This document shows positions 35,213 to 44,918 of a DNA stretch of 64,000 bases, piece after piece. The number at the start of each line of letters is the position of its first letter. Positions within the stretch are counted from its first letter, which is position 1. The translations under genes were made by a program, and so were the position numbers. Below the pieces are notes generated by a model. The model was not told where the DNA came from. It did no database searches and saw nothing but the letters and a program-made list of their open reading frames with translations. Location: positions 124,001-188,000 of the forward strand of contig CANNDL010000005.1 in NCBI GenBank assembly GCA_947503435.1, read 5' to 3'. Source of the stretch: an uncultured Kangiella sp. (GTDB taxonomy: Bacteria; Pseudomonadota; Gammaproteobacteria; Enterobacterales; Kangiellaceae).

Positions 35213-36025
35213 ATGTTTAAATCTTTAAGTATTATATCTGCCATTACACTGAGCTTAGCGACACCATTAAGCCTATCTGCACTTGAAGCTGAGCGTGAAC
35301 TAACATTGGATACTAGCAACATTGATTCATTCATGGTCGATACTGGTGCTGGTTCTTTAACCATTCTTGGCAAACCTGGTCTTAATGAAATCCAGGTCAA
35401 GGCTCGTATCACTGTAGATGGTGTTGATCAAGACGAAGCCGAAGAATGGTTTGCCGATCATATGAACTTATCACTGACAAATAATAACGGTCGTGCGTTA
35501 TTTTGTGCCAGCTTTAGCTACAGTAGTAGGTCTGAATGCTCTACAAAAAAGAAACTAGGCGGTAATTGGTTTGGTTGGAATAATGAACGCAAAATCGATG
35601 TAACTATTTTAATGCCTGAAAAAATGGCTTTAGATGTTGACGATGGTTCTGGTTCTACAGAAATTCGTGATTTGGCAAGCAAAGTATTTGTTGATGATGG
35701 ATCTGGAGACATAGAAATTGCAAATATTAGCGGCGATTTAAAAGTTGATGATGGCTCGGGTAATCTTTTTATCAAAAATATCGATGGAGATCTCTATGTT
35801 GACGATGGTTCCGGCAAAGTCGTAATCGATCAAGTTACTGGCGAAGTAGAAATTGATGACGGTTCTGGCCATATAAAAATCACTAATATCGCTAAGAAAG
35901 TCTATATTGATGACGGCTCTGGTTCAGTCGACGCCTGCCATTTAGGCAGTGATTTAACGGTCGACGATGGCTCAGGCTCAGTTGACACTTGCGATGATAT
36001 TAAGGGCAAAGTGGTCATAAAATAA
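35213..36025 (+). CDS. Exported beta-solenoid protein with seven DDGSG repeats (DUF4097-like)
   Basis: A 270-residue exported protein (signal peptide MFKSLSIISAITLSLATPLSLSA). Residues 25-140 form a beta-rich head with a Cys pair (FCASF, SECST). From residue 143 to the end, seven copies of DDGSG recur exactly every 18 residues (starts 143, 161, 179, 197, 215, 233, 251), each followed by a hydrophobic-alternating strand such as LKV or VEI. That is the pattern of a right-handed beta-helix, as in DUF4097 adhesin-like proteins. Two late turns carry cysteines (DACHLG, DTCDDI). Function unknown. The ATG has GAGG upstream. Confidence 0.85.
   Translation: MFKSLSIISAITLSLATPLSLSALEAERELTLDTSNIDSFMVDTGAGSLTILGKPGLNEIQVKARITVDGVDQDEAEEWFADHMNLSLTNNNGRALFCASFSYSSRSECSTKKKLGGNWFGWNNERKIDVTILMPEKMALDVDDGSGSTEIRDLASKVFVDDGSGDIEIANISGDLKVDDGSGNLFIKNIDGDLYVDDGSGKVVIDQVTGEVEIDDGSGHIKITNIAKKVYIDDGSGSVDACHLGSDLTVDDGSGSVDTCDDIKGKVVIK
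35639..36016 (+). repeat. Seven 54-base coding repeats (DDGSG, 18 residues)
   Basis: Each repeat is exactly 54 bases with GAYGAYGGNTCNGG at its head. Third-codon positions vary freely between copies, so the period is conserved at the protein rather than the DNA level. There is no length variation among the seven units. Confidence 0.9.
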
Positions 36026-36173
36026 TTAGTCATAGGAATTTAACAGTTCCCTAGCAAGTCAAAGCTGGTGGTTTTTGTCTTGTTATTGAAGTTCTAATGT
36101 GAATAACGATAGCAAAATAGAAAACACCATTTATCCTTCCGCAGTCTAAGCAGCTGCGTCAGCTTTGACATTT

Positions 36174-36202
36174 GCCCTAGCCTATAGCTAGGGCTTTTTT
36201 TA
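36174..36202 (+). terminator. Terminator after the DDGSG-repeat gene
   Basis: A 7-bp stem (GCCCTAG with CTAGGGC) around a 7-base loop is followed by eight T on the plus strand, about 150 bases after the stop codon. The remaining 120 bases up to fabA hold no gene I can see and presumably include the fabA promoter. Confidence 0.85.
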
Positions 36203-36325
36203 TATTCAAACCGCTCGCTTGTTTAAATTTATCTGCTCCAACCAGATTCACCCCATAAATTAGGCATAATAGCCGCTCTTTAAATAGCTCGGTTGTTTGA
36301 ATCGAGCAGACTTGAGCAAATTATT

Positions 36326-36871
36326 ATGCATGCAGTTAAGCAAGATCCTGTTGAAAATCAACGTCCTTCATCACTTAGTAAGCAAGACTTGCTAGATTGT
36401 GGCCATGGCAAAATGTTTGGTGAAGGAAACGCCCGATTACCTATTGGTAACATGTTAATGATGGATCGCATAACTCACATCTCAGAAGCTGGCGGCGAAT
36501 TTGATAAAGGTCAAATCGTAGCCGAACTAGATATCAATCCTGACTTATGGTTTTTTGGATGCCACTTTGAAGGCGATCCCGTAATGCCTGGCTGTTTAGG
36601 TGTTGACGCTTTATGGCAGCTTTCGGGATTTTTCTTACCTTGGTTGGGCCAACCAGGCAAAGGTCGTGCTTTAGGTGCTGGTGAAATAAAATTTACCGGT
36701 CAAGTGCTTCCAACTGCTAAACTAGTCACCTATATTATCGATATAAAAAGAGTTATTACTCGAAAATTAAAAATGGTTATCGCAGATGGACGCATGTTAG
36801 TGGATGGGAAAGAAATTTATACTGCTAAAGATTTACGCGTCGGATTATTCCAATCCACCGATAACTTTTAA
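36326..36871 (+). CDS. fabA: 3-hydroxydecanoyl-ACP dehydratase/isomerase FabA
   Basis: FabA dehydrates 3-hydroxydecanoyl-ACP and isomerises the product to cis-3-decenoyl-ACP, the branch point to unsaturated fatty acids. The catalytic His is in [14 protein letters not shown] and the Asp in [24 protein letters not shown] is the N-terminal family segment. Starting at the ATG at 36326 gives 181 residues; an upstream TTG at 36293 would add 11 unlike the family. It is 32 bases upstream of fabB, the usual fabAB operon. Confidence 0.97.
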   Translation: MHAVKQDPVENQRPSSLSKQDLLDCGHGKMFGEGNARLPIGNMLMMDRITHISEAGGEFDKGQIVAELDINPDLWFFGCHFEGDPVMPGCLGVDALWQLSGFFLPWLGQPGKGRALGAGEIKFTGQVLPTAKLVTYIIDIKRVITRKLKMVIADGRMLVDGKEIYTAKDLRVGLFQSTDNF

Positions 36872-36903
36872 GCACTAATTCTAAATAGCTAGGTTAACTA
36901 CCA

Positions 36904-38121
36904 ATGAAAAGAGTTGTTATCACAGGCATGGGCATTGTTTCCTGCCTTGGAAATACCGTTGATGAAGTAACGGATTCATTAATGCAAGGCCGTTCAGGCA
37001 TCAAGAAAATGGATACCTACGAAGAATATGGCTTGCGTAGTCATCTAGCCGGTAAACCTGATATTGATGTCAGTGAGCATATTGATCGTAAAAAACTACG
37101 CTTCATGGGAGATGCAGCCGCTTATGCATACATCTCAATGCAACAAGCGATTGATGATGCAGACTTAAGCGAGGAGTTGGTTTCTAATCCTCGAACCGGC
37201 TTGATCATGGGATCTGGCGGCGGCTCACAAGGTACCCAAGTAGAATCTATTGATATTGCTAAAACGCGAGGTCCAAAGAGAATCGGGCCTTACGCGGTTC
37301 CTAAAACGATGGGATCGACTACTTCAGCTTGTTTAGCCACTCCATTCAAAATTCTTGGCGTTAACTATAGCCTTACTTCTGCTTGTGCCACCAGCGCGCA
37401 CTGTATTGGTAATGCTCTAGAGCAAATTCAATTAGGTAAACAAGACATTATGTTTGCTGGCGGTGGCGAAGAAGAAGATTGGCGCTTAACGGTCTTATTT
37501 GACGCCATGGGCGCCCTTTCAAGCAAATACAATGACTCACCAGAAACAGCATCTCGCCCTTACGACTCAACTCGTGATGGTTTTGTTATTTCTTCTGGTG
37601 GCGGCTGTTTAGTGTTAGAAGAATACGAACACGCCAAAGCACGTGGTGCGAAGATTTATGCAGAAGTAACCGGCTATGGAGCCACATCCGATGGCTATGA
37701 TATGGTAGCACCATCTGGAGAAGGCGCAGTTCGCTGCATGCAAATGGCTATGAGCACTGCTAACCAATCCATAGACTATATCAATACTCATGGAACCAGC
37801 ACACCGGTAGGTGATACCGCTGAGTTGGGTGCCATTCAAGAAGTATTCGGTGGTGCGGAAAAGATTCCTAACATCGGCTCTACGAAATCGTTAGCCGGCC
37901 ATTCTTTGGGCGCCACAGGTGTGCATGAAGCCATTTATTCATTATTAATGATGAAAAATAACTTTATTGCCGCTTCTGCCAATATCAATGAGCTGGATGA
38001 AAAAGCTGAAGGTTTGCCAATCGTTCGCGAAAGAATTGATGGAGCTGAAATTAAGGGTATCTTATCGAATAGCTTTGGCTTTGGTGGAACTAACTGTTCG
38101 CTAGTATTTGAAAAAATATAA
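36904..38121 (+). CDS. fabB: 3-oxoacyl-ACP synthase I FabB
   Basis: FabB elongates unsaturated acyl-ACP chains in type II fatty acid synthesis. The 405-residue protein shows the Cys-His-His triad: SACATSAHC (about residue 162), [11 protein letters not shown] and [15 protein letters not shown]. The glycine-rich [13 protein letters not shown] lies at the C-terminus. These are diagnostic for KAS I beside fabA. A terminator follows. Confidence 0.97.
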   Translation: MKRVVITGMGIVSCLGNTVDEVTDSLMQGRSGIKKMDTYEEYGLRSHLAGKPDIDVSEHIDRKKLRFMGDAAAYAYISMQQAIDDADLSEELVSNPRTGLIMGSGGGSQGTQVESIDIAKTRGPKRIGPYAVPKTMGSTTSACLATPFKILGVNYSLTSACATSAHCIGNALEQIQLGKQDIMFAGGGEEEDWRLTVLFDAMGALSSKYNDSPETASRPYDSTRDGFVISSGGGCLVLEEYEHAKARGAKIYAEVTGYGATSDGYDMVAPSGEGAVRCMQMAMSTANQSIDYINTHGTSTPVGDTAELGAIQEVFGGAEKIPNIGSTKSLAGHSLGATGVHEAIYSLLMMKNNFIAASANINELDEKAEGLPIVRERIDGAEIKGILSNSFGFGGTNCSLVFEKI

Positions 38122-38142
38122 ATGCTCAAAGCTAAAACCTTA

Positions 38143-38173
38143 AAAGAGACGTTTATTTGCGTCTCTTTTTTTT
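38143..38173 (+). terminator. Terminator of the fabAB operon
   Basis: A 9-bp stem (AAAGAGACG with CGTCTCTTT) around an 8-base loop runs into a long T tract on the plus strand. Confidence 0.88.
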
Positions 38174-38267
38174 GGCTACAATAATATAGTTTGTTACATT
38201 TTAGTCTTAATGACTAAAGTACTTCTTTCTTCCCTTTTGATATATTTTAGAAATACTTGGGGGGATC

Positions 38268-39023
38268 ATGAATATAAAATTAATTATTAGTTTTACCGCC
38301 TTTATTATACTCTCGTCATGTAAAGGCAGCGATAACACTGTTGAAACACCAGAGTCGGAAGCTAAAGCTACTTTTGAAATCTTGTTGATGGGGAATAGTC
38401 ATAGTTCTTACAACAATTTACCAGGTATGTTGACGACTTTGATCCAGACTGGAACCAATGAATCAGTTTCCTCCGTCAATGCGCCGGGCTTTAAATTTCT
38501 GGATGAACGTTTAACCGATGGTGTGTCCGAGCAGCTTTTAAAATCCCGAAAGTGGACTCACGTTGTGCTTCAAGCTCAAAAATACTCCACATCAGGCTTG
38601 TACAACTACTCTACTGAACCTTCAAAGGAATGGATTAGAAAAGCCAAACAGCAAGCAGCCATTCCCATCATGTTTCCTGAATGGCCTAGAAAAGGTAATT
38701 TTGAAGAAGGCGTTCGGATACATGCTCTGCATGAGTCTATTGTTGCCGCTGAGCCAGCTTGTTTAGCTCCAATAGGGCTAGCCTGGGATCAGGTGATTTT
38801 ATCTAATCCAACATTGATATTGCATAATCCCGATGGTAATCACTCAAATCGAAACGGCGCTCTATTAACTGCATACGTCCTATATGAGGTCATATCAAAA
38901 AATAAAGCCTCTGAGTTACCACATATTGACTCACTTGGAGTAGAAAGATCTATACAAGAAATATTAAAGAATGCTGCAAGCGAAGTCATAGAATTGAATC
39001 CGCCCTGTAGTTACTATCAATAA
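38268..39023 (+). CDS. SGNH-hydrolase-like lipoprotein
   Basis: A 251-residue lipoprotein: signal peptide with lipobox ILSSC (Cys near residue 18), then an acidic linker. The mature domain has MGNSHSSYNNLPGML, a GxSxS block resembling SGNH block I, and near the C-terminus NPDGNHSNRNGALL, which fits the Asp-x-x-His block V. These are the catalytic residues of SGNH esterases. Whether it acts on lipids, glycans or small esters cannot be told. GGGGGGA lies just before the ATG, an unusually strong ribosome binding site. Confidence 0.75.
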   Translation: MNIKLIISFTAFIILSSCKGSDNTVETPESEAKATFEILLMGNSHSSYNNLPGMLTTLIQTGTNESVSSVNAPGFKFLDERLTDGVSEQLLKSRKWTHVVLQAQKYSTSGLYNYSTEPSKEWIRKAKQQAAIPIMFPEWPRKGNFEEGVRIHALHESIVAAEPACLAPIGLAWDQVILSNPTLILHNPDGNHSNRNGALLTAYVLYEVISKNKASELPHIDSLGVERSIQEILKNAASEVIELNPPCSYYQ

Positions 39024-39057
39024 ACTACAGATTGATCTTAAAGGGGCTATCGCCCCT
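39005..39057 (+). terminator. Paired inverted repeats after the SGNH-like gene
   Basis: Two hairpins lie in tandem. The first, 39005-39030, is a perfect 8-bp repeat (CTGTAGTT with AACTACAG) spanning the stop codon. The second, 39042-39057, is AGGGGC-TATC-GCCCCT with a weak T-rich tail. The second could also end the converging methyltransferase gene on the minus strand. Confidence 0.55.
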
Positions 39058-39062
39058 ATAAT

Positions 39063-39845
39063 TTACGGTTTTCTAAACTTCAAAGTCCAACGATCGGTTT
39101 TTCCGGTAACAGACTCATGACCAACTTCCTTAGTTAAATCATCAGCCTCTTTGTAATGTAGCATGGAATAATCTTCTAGAATAAAACCGGCATCTTGAAT
39201 TTCCTTTATTGCTAGAACTGGGTCAATTCGACGTCTTTGATCAGCACTAAATGGAGTCATATGACGACGAGTATGATCGATTACTCCATATATGCCTCCT
39301 GATTTAAGCGCCTTAAATGCTGCGTCATTAATATTCATTCGGCCTGTTTTATCGAAGTTGTGATAGTTTCTAAAAGTTAACACCATATCAACGGGTTCAA
39401 CATCAAATTCAAATGGCTCAATACTATTTAAACGTGTAGTTTCACTACGAGATGCTTTAGCCTCTACAGGCAAAATCGTAATATTCTCAAAACCTTCTTT
39501 ACCTTTTAAATTCTCTTCGATTCGACCGGTGAATAATCCACCGTAATACTTACCACGCTCGGCTAAAGTTGGCGCCAAAAGCTTTGTATACCAACCACCA
39601 CCTGGAATTAATTCAATAACGGACATATCGTCAGAAAACCCAAAAAAATCTAATGTCTGAATCGGTTTACGATTCATGTCACGCTTAGCATCTTTTTCAC
39701 CACGAGATTCAGCTCTCATGGCTTCAGATAATTTATATTTCCACTTAGCAGGTTTGACTCGCATCTCTTCTTCATGACCGCCTGGGTGTGCCAAGAGACT
39801 CATACTAAAACTCAAACCTAATAAACTAATAATTATTTTTTTCAT
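39063..39845 (-). CDS. Exported methyltransferase-fold protein (COG4798-like)
   Basis: A 260-residue protein with a clear signal peptide (MKKIIISLLGLSFSMSLLAHPGGH) followed by a Rossmann methyltransferase-like fold. The motif I region is VIELIPGGGWYTKLLAPTL. MVLTFRNYHNF lies in the motif IV region and LKSGGIYGVIDHTRR in motif VI. Similar exported predicted methyltransferases are found in other proteobacteria, but the substrate is unknown and SAM is not expected in the periplasm. The ATG at 39845 has GGGG upstream; a TTG at 39857 is an alternative. Confidence 0.82.
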   Translation of the reverse strand: MKKIIISLLGLSFSMSLLAHPGGHEEEMRVKPAKWKYKLSEAMRAESRGEKDAKRDMNRKPIQTLDFFGFSDDMSVIELIPGGGWYTKLLAPTLAERGKYYGGLFTGRIEENLKGKEGFENITILPVEAKASRSETTRLNSIEPFEFDVEPVDMVLTFRNYHNFDKTGRMNINDAAFKALKSGGIYGVIDHTRRHMTPFSADQRRRIDPVLAIKEIQDAGFILEDYSMLHYKEADDLTKEVGHESVTGKTDRWTLKFRKP

Positions 39846-39917
39846 AAAATGCCCCAATAATATCTAACTTTGGCTATTAAACATGACGGACTAAGCATCT
39901 GTCAAAGAACTACAAAA

Positions 39918-39938
39918 AAGCCTGCTTATTGCAGGCTT
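39918..39938 (-). terminator. Terminator of the prfB-lysS operon
   Basis: An 8-bp stem (AAGCCTGC with GCAGGCTT) with loop TTATT is followed on the minus strand by a run of T. Confidence 0.85.
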
Positions 39939-39944
39939 TATTCA

Positions 39945-41444
39945 TTACTCTGGACGCATATGTGGGAATAATAATACGTCTCTTATCGATGGCGAGTCTG
40001 TCAATAACATGACCAAGCGATCAATACCAATTCCTTCACCCGCAGTTGGTGGCAAGCCGTATTCCAAGGCTCGAATATAGTCAGCATCAAAATGCATCGC
40101 TTCATCATCACCAGCGTCTTTTGCTTCCACTTGCGCCTTAAAACGCTCGGCTTGATCTTCCGCATCATTAAGCTCTGAGAAACCATTAGCTAGTTCACGC
40201 CCACCCGCGAAAAACTCAAAGCGGTCGGTGATAAACGGATTGTCATCATTACGGCGCGCTAATGGCGAAACTTCTGCTGGGTACTCAGTGATAAAGGTAG
40301 GCTGAATTAGTTTGTCTTCCGCCAACTCTTCAAAAATTTCGATTTGCACTTTGCCTAAACCCCAAGAGTCTTCTAGCTTTACATTGAATTTCTTAGCAAT
40401 TGCTCGCGCTGAATTTAGATCGGATAATTGATCCAAGCTAATTTCAGGCTGATGCTTAACGATAGCTTCTAACACCGTCATGCGCTCGAATGGCTTGCCA
40501 AAATCAAAAGTTTCACCGCTCGATTCAAATACGGTTTTTCCTAATACCTGTTCAACCGTAAAGCGCAACATATCTTCGGTTAAATTCATTAAATCTTGGT
40601 AATCTGCATAACCCCAATAGAATTCTAGCATAGTGAATTCTGGATTATGACGAGTTGATAAACCTTCGTTACGGAAGTTGCGATTTATCTCATATACTTT
40701 TTCAAAACCGCCCACAACCAAACGCTTTAAGTAAAGTTCTGGCGCAACACGCAAGAATAATGGCATGTCTAGGGCGTTGTGATGAGTTTCAAACGGACGC
40801 GCTGTCGCACCGCCAGGAATCACATGCATCATCGGTGTTTCAACTTCCAGGAAGTCACGAGCTTCTAAGAAATCACGAATCGCTTTTACTACTTTTGAGC
40901 GGGCTACAAATGTCGCGCGAGATTCTTCATTCACGATTAAATCAACATAACGCTGACGGTATCGAGTTTCCTGATCAGCAAGACCACCCCACTTATCAGG
41001 AAGCGGACGTAATGACTTCGTTAATAATTGAATCGCAGAAGCTTTAACTGAAAGCTCGCCCTTATTGGTTTTAAAAACCGTACCTTCAATCCCGACGATA
41101 TCGCCGATATCCCAGGTTTTGAAATCGTCATAAACTTCATCGCCAACTTGGTCTTTACGTACGTATGACTGAATACGACCCGACATATCTTGAATAGTAA
41201 TAAAAGACGCTTTCCCCATATTACGGAATAGCATAATACGGCCAGCAACCTTAACCTTTTTACCAATTTCTTCTAATTCTGGTTTTTCAATTTCACCAAA
41301 CTCAGCGATCACATCGGCAGCTACCGTATCGCGTCGGAAGTCATTCGGAAAGGCAACACCCTGTTTTCGTTTATCCGCCAACTTTTGCTTACGAAGTGTA
41401 ATTTGTTCGTTAACGTCAACTACTGGGGTTTCTTGATTGCTCAT
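39945..41444 (-). CDS. lysS: Lysyl-tRNA synthetase LysS (class II)
   Basis: A class II aminoacyl-tRNA synthetase charging tRNA-Lys. The 499-residue protein has an N-terminal OB-fold anticodon-binding domain (about residues 60-150, [17 protein letters not shown]). Catalytic motif 2 is [20 protein letters not shown] and motif 3 is [20 protein letters not shown]. It follows prfB by 57 bases, the common prfB-lysS operon. Confidence 0.98.
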   Translation of the reverse strand: MSNQETPVVDVNEQITLRKQKLADKRKQGVAFPNDFRRDTVAADVIAEFGEIEKPELEEIGKKVKVAGRIMLFRNMGKASFITIQDMSGRIQSYVRKDQVGDEVYDDFKTWDIGDIVGIEGTVFKTNKGELSVKASAIQLLTKSLRPLPDKWGGLADQETRYRQRYVDLIVNEESRATFVARSKVVKAIRDFLEARDFLEVETPMMHVIPGGATARPFETHHNALDMPLFLRVAPELYLKRLVVGGFEKVYEINRNFRNEGLSTRHNPEFTMLEFYWGYADYQDLMNLTEDMLRFTVEQVLGKTVFESSGETFDFGKPFERMTVLEAIVKHQPEISLDQLSDLNSARAIAKKFNVKLEDSWGLGKVQIEIFEELAEDKLIQPTFITEYPAEVSPLARRNDDNPFITDRFEFFAGGRELANGFSELNDAEDQAERFKAQVEAKDAGDDEAMHFDADYIRALEYGLPPTAGEGIGIDRLVMLLTDSPSIRDVLLFPHMRPE

Positions 41445-41501
41445 GTTTTTGTTTAACCTCTTTCATCACAATGATGATTATTTCTTACTGCTATAAAATA
41501 T

Positions 41502-42597
41502 TTATACGCCAGCTTTTAAACTCGCTTCAATGAAGCTGTCTAAATCACCGTCCAACACTGACTGAGTATTACTCGACTCATGGCCTGTTCGTAAATCTTT
41601 AATTCTTGACTGATCCAATACATAGGATCGAATCTGACTGCCCCAACCGATATCCGACTTGCCGTCTTCCATCGCTTGCTGCTCTGCCTGCTGCTTTTGG
41701 ATTTCTAACTCATACAGCTTCGCTTTTAACATCTTCATCGCTTCAGCACGATTTTTATGCTGCGAGCGGTCATTCTGGCACTGTACAACGGTATTAGTCG
41801 GAATATGAGTAATACGTATTGCCGAATCGGTTTTATTAACGTGCTGACCACCTGCACCTGATGCTCGGAAAGTGTCAGTTCGCAAATCCGCAGGGTTAAT
41901 CTCAATATCTATATCGTCATCCACTTCTGGGTAGATAAACACTGAAGCAAACGAAGTGTGACGTTTGCTATTGGAATCAAATGGCGACTTGCGTACTAAG
42001 CGATGTACGCCTGTTTCTGTTCTTAGCCAACCGTAGGCATACTCGCCATCAACTTTGATAGTAGCACCTTTGATTCCCGCAACATCCCCTGCAGACTCTT
42101 CGGTGATTTCCACTTTAAAGCCTCGAGATTCGCACCAACGTAAATACATACGCAAGATCATGCTCGCCCAATCTTGAGCTTCTGTGCCGCCTGAGCCTGA
42201 TTGAATATCAAGATAACAATTGTTCTCGTCCATCTCACCAGAGAACATTCTTCGGAACTCTAGCTTAGCCAGTTTCTTTTCAAACTCAGCAGCTTCTTCC
42301 TCGATCATCTCAACCGAATCAGCATCATTCTCTTCAACTGACATTTCCAAGAGATCTTGGTTATCAGAGACCCCTTCTTCTAATTTAAGGATGGTCTCAA
42401 CAACGGCTTCTAATTTAGCACGTTCTTGACCTAAGGCTTGAGCACGCTCCTGATCGTTCCAGACGTCAGGCTGCTCTAATTCGCGGGAAACTTCTTCTAG
42501 TCGTTCTTGCTTAATATCGAAGTCAAAGATACCCCCTCAGCGTCAACAAACGCTCAGCCATATCTTTTAAATGTTCGCGGATAGGATTAACTTCCAA
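41502..42597 (-). CDS. prfB: Peptide chain release factor 2 (programmed +1 frameshift)
   Basis: RF2 recognises UGA and UAA stop codons. The gene is in two frames. A 24-codon first part (42597-42526) ends at CTT followed by TGA (42525-42523). Translation must skip one base after CTT and continue from 42524 to 41502, giving 364 residues, against 365 in E. coli. The slip site has the standard AGGGGGT Shine-Dalgarno-like stimulator just upstream. The downstream part contains the SPF anticodon tripeptide (RKSPFDSN) and GGQ catalytic loop ([12 protein letters not shown]). The probable start is TTG at 42597 with GGGA 7 bases upstream; an ATT at 42600 aligns with the E. coli start. Confidence 0.97.
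42522..42540 (-). promoter_or_regulatory. prfB programmed frameshift site
   Basis: On the minus strand the order is AGGGGG, TAT, CTT, TGA, C: an internal Shine-Dalgarno sequence three bases above the slippery CTT and in-frame UGA followed by C. This is the classical RF2 autoregulatory signal; low RF2 favours the +1 shift. Confidence 0.97.
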
Positions 42598-42715
42598 AAT
42601 GCTTTCCCGTATTTATTATCAGTATTGTGGGTAACTATAAGGCAGTTGCCCAAAAGTCGTGTATTTTAACCAATATCACCCAGAGTGCCTAGCCATATTA
42701 GTCTTGTGCTTAATA

Positions 42716-42749
42716 AAAAAGCAGCTAACCGGCATGGTTAACTGCTTTT
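42716..42749 (-). terminator. Terminator after the S9 peptidase gene
   Basis: A 14-bp stem with one mismatch (AAAAGCAGCTAACC with GGTTAACTGCTTTT) with a short loop and a T run on the minus strand. It also separates the S9 gene from prfB. Confidence 0.85.
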
Positions 42750-42782
42750 ACTTGAGATATTTGTCTTAAATGTATAAATCAG

Positions 42783-44708
42783 CTAGAGCGTTTCTTTCAA
42801 CCACTTGAAAAATTCACGCTGCCAAACAATTCCGTTTTGCGGAGTTAAGACCCAATGATTCTCTTCTGGGAAATATAAGAAGCGGCTTTTTAAGCCCCGC
42901 AATTTGGCAGCTTGGAACGCTTGAATACCCTGCCCAAGTGGCACTCGATAGTCCTTACCGCCATGAATGACCAACATTGGCGTATCCCAATTTCCCACAA
43001 AATTACTGGGATTAAATTCCGTATAAGATTTCTGAGCTGCGGCATTGTCCTTATCCCAATAAGCACCACCTATATCATAATCGACAAAGAACATTTCTTC
43101 GGTCGTACCATACATGCTGCGCAAATCGAAAACACCATCATGAGCAATAAAGGTTTTAAAGCGCTTATCGTGATGACCCGCGAGATAGAAAACTGAATAG
43201 CCACCAAAACTGGCACCAATAGCACCTAATCGCTTCTTATCCACATAAGATTCTTTTGCAATATCGTCGATAGCATCTAGATAATCTTGCATGGCACCGC
43301 CACCCCAGTCTTTACTAATGGCATGATTCCAATCAACCCCATGACCTGGCATACCACGGCGATTTGGCGCAACGATGATATAACCTTGTGAAGCCATCAG
43401 CTGGAAGTTCCAACGATAAGAGTAAAATTGTGACAGCGCTGATTGCGGGCCACCTTGAGCATATAGCAAAGTCGGGTATTTTTTATTTTTATTAAAGTTA
43501 GGCGGGTAAATAACCCATGCCAACATGTCATTGCCATCTTTAGTTTTTATCGTACGCTTTTTCACGGTGGGTAATTCCAAACCAGCGTACAACTCATCAT
43601 TAACATGAGTTAAGGCTTCTAGCTGTTTGCTTGCTTTATCATAGGTATAAATTTCTTTTGCCGCATTCATACTATTACGAGTAACAATGACTTTGTCTTG
43701 AGCTTCGCCGACGATTCCATTCACATCAAATTGCCCTTCGGTTAATTGAGTGATTGTAGGAGCTTCAGAATCTTTGCTAGCAACGGCAACTTTAAATAAC
43801 TGACGAGTACCATCAATTGGCGCTATGAAATAAATATGATCACCGTCTTTATTCCATTTAAAACTACTAACCGTTCCATCCCAATGTGCCGTTAAATTAA
43901 TATCTTTATTGCCATCTTTGATGATGATGTCGGTTTTATCGGCTTCATAACCCGGAGTTTTCATTTGAAGCCATGCTAACTGACCTTTCGATGAAAAGGA
44001 TGGATACTTGTCATAACCGAGATTATTTTTGGTCAAGTTTTTGGTGGTCTTCTTGGCTAAGTTATATTGATAAATGTCGGTATTAGTACTAGAAACATAT
44101 TCAGTACCGGCCTTTTTCTTACTAACATAAATAATGTTCTTGCCTTCAGGCCCCCAAATATAATCTTCTGGTCCACCAAAAGGCGATTGCGGAGTTGAGT
44201 ATGGCTCGTTAGGCATAATATCGACCATCTTTTCGGTCGCTAAATCCTGATAGAAAACATGATTAAAACTACCATCATTCCACTCATCCCAATGACGATA
44301 ATCCAGATCATCAAATACATAAGCATCCGCTTTTGCTAATTTCGAATACCTTTCTTTAGCAAGCACTTTACTCAACTTTACAGGCTTGTGTAGTAGTTTC
44401 TTTGTGCCGTCTGGAGATAGGTCTCTATCGGCCATGAGCCCTGTGTAATTTTCGACTAACTGAGTCGTACCATCTTTAATGGCTACCTGATAGACCTTAC
44501 TACTGAAATTATTATCTTTAACGCTTGGTACTGTAACTTTATAAAACACATGGGTTTTTGCATGATTAATTCCTAATGGACTCACACGATTCACTTCCCA
44601 TAATAATTCTGGCGTCATCACCTTATCTTTAGCATTTAACTGCGGAGAAAGCGCTGCCGCTAAACCTAGCCAGAGACCATAGTGAATTATTATTTTTCCA
44701 AACTTCAT
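42783..44708 (-). CDS. Exported S9-family prolyl oligopeptidase-like peptidase
   Basis: A 641-residue secreted serine peptidase (signal peptide YGLWLGLAAALSPQLNA). Residues about 30-390 form a beta-propeller-like domain. The alpha/beta-hydrolase domain has the nucleophile in GASFGGYSVFYLAGHH (about residue 497), the Asp in HGGKDYRVPL and the His in PEENHWVL. It resembles DPP-IV or acylaminoacyl-peptidase-like enzymes that release short peptides or dipeptides. The ATG is clear. It is transcribed alone. Confidence 0.92.
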   Translation of the reverse strand: MKFGKIIIHYGLWLGLAAALSPQLNAKDKVMTPELLWEVNRVSPLGINHAKTHVFYKVTVPSVKDNNFSSKVYQVAIKDGTTQLVENYTGLMADRDLSPDGTKKLLHKPVKLSKVLAKERYSKLAKADAYVFDDLDYRHWDEWNDGSFNHVFYQDLATEKMVDIMPNEPYSTPQSPFGGPEDYIWGPEGKNIIYVSKKKAGTEYVSSTNTDIYQYNLAKKTTKNLTKNNLGYDKYPSFSSKGQLAWLQMKTPGYEADKTDIIIKDGNKDINLTAHWDGTVSSFKWNKDGDHIYFIAPIDGTRQLFKVAVASKDSEAPTITQLTEGQFDVNGIVGEAQDKVIVTRNSMNAAKEIYTYDKASKQLEALTHVNDELYAGLELPTVKKRTIKTKDGNDMLAWVIYPPNFNKNKKYPTLLYAQGGPQSALSQFYSYRWNFQLMASQGYIIVAPNRRGMPGHGVDWNHAISKDWGGGAMQDYLDAIDDIAKESYVDKKRLGAIGASFGGYSVFYLAGHHDKRFKTFIAHDGVFDLRSMYGTTEEMFFVDYDIGGAYWDKDNAAAQKSYTEFNPSNFVGNWDTPMLVIHGGKDYRVPLGQGIQAFQAAKLRGLKSRFLYFPEENHWVLTPQNGIVWQREFFKWLKETL

Positions 44709-44918
44709 ACCTTCAACTCCTAATAAACTTTAGCGAATAAGAATACAGAAACGGGGTTGCAAAAGAAAGTTGCCAAACAACGATTAGTTATTCATAAAAC
44801 AGATTGATACCTGCTGCTAGCAACTGCTTTAAAAGTCATGTATTTTTAGCCTTATAGAGAATACAGAGTACCTAAGCTCGGCAGACACTCCAGTAAAACC
44901 AAGAAAATAGTGAAATTT

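Noticed and set aside
35639-36016. Regular 54-bp repeats considered as a CRISPR-like or minisatellite DNA array
   Set aside because: The repeats differ freely at third codon positions and stay in one reading frame. Conservation is at the protein level only.
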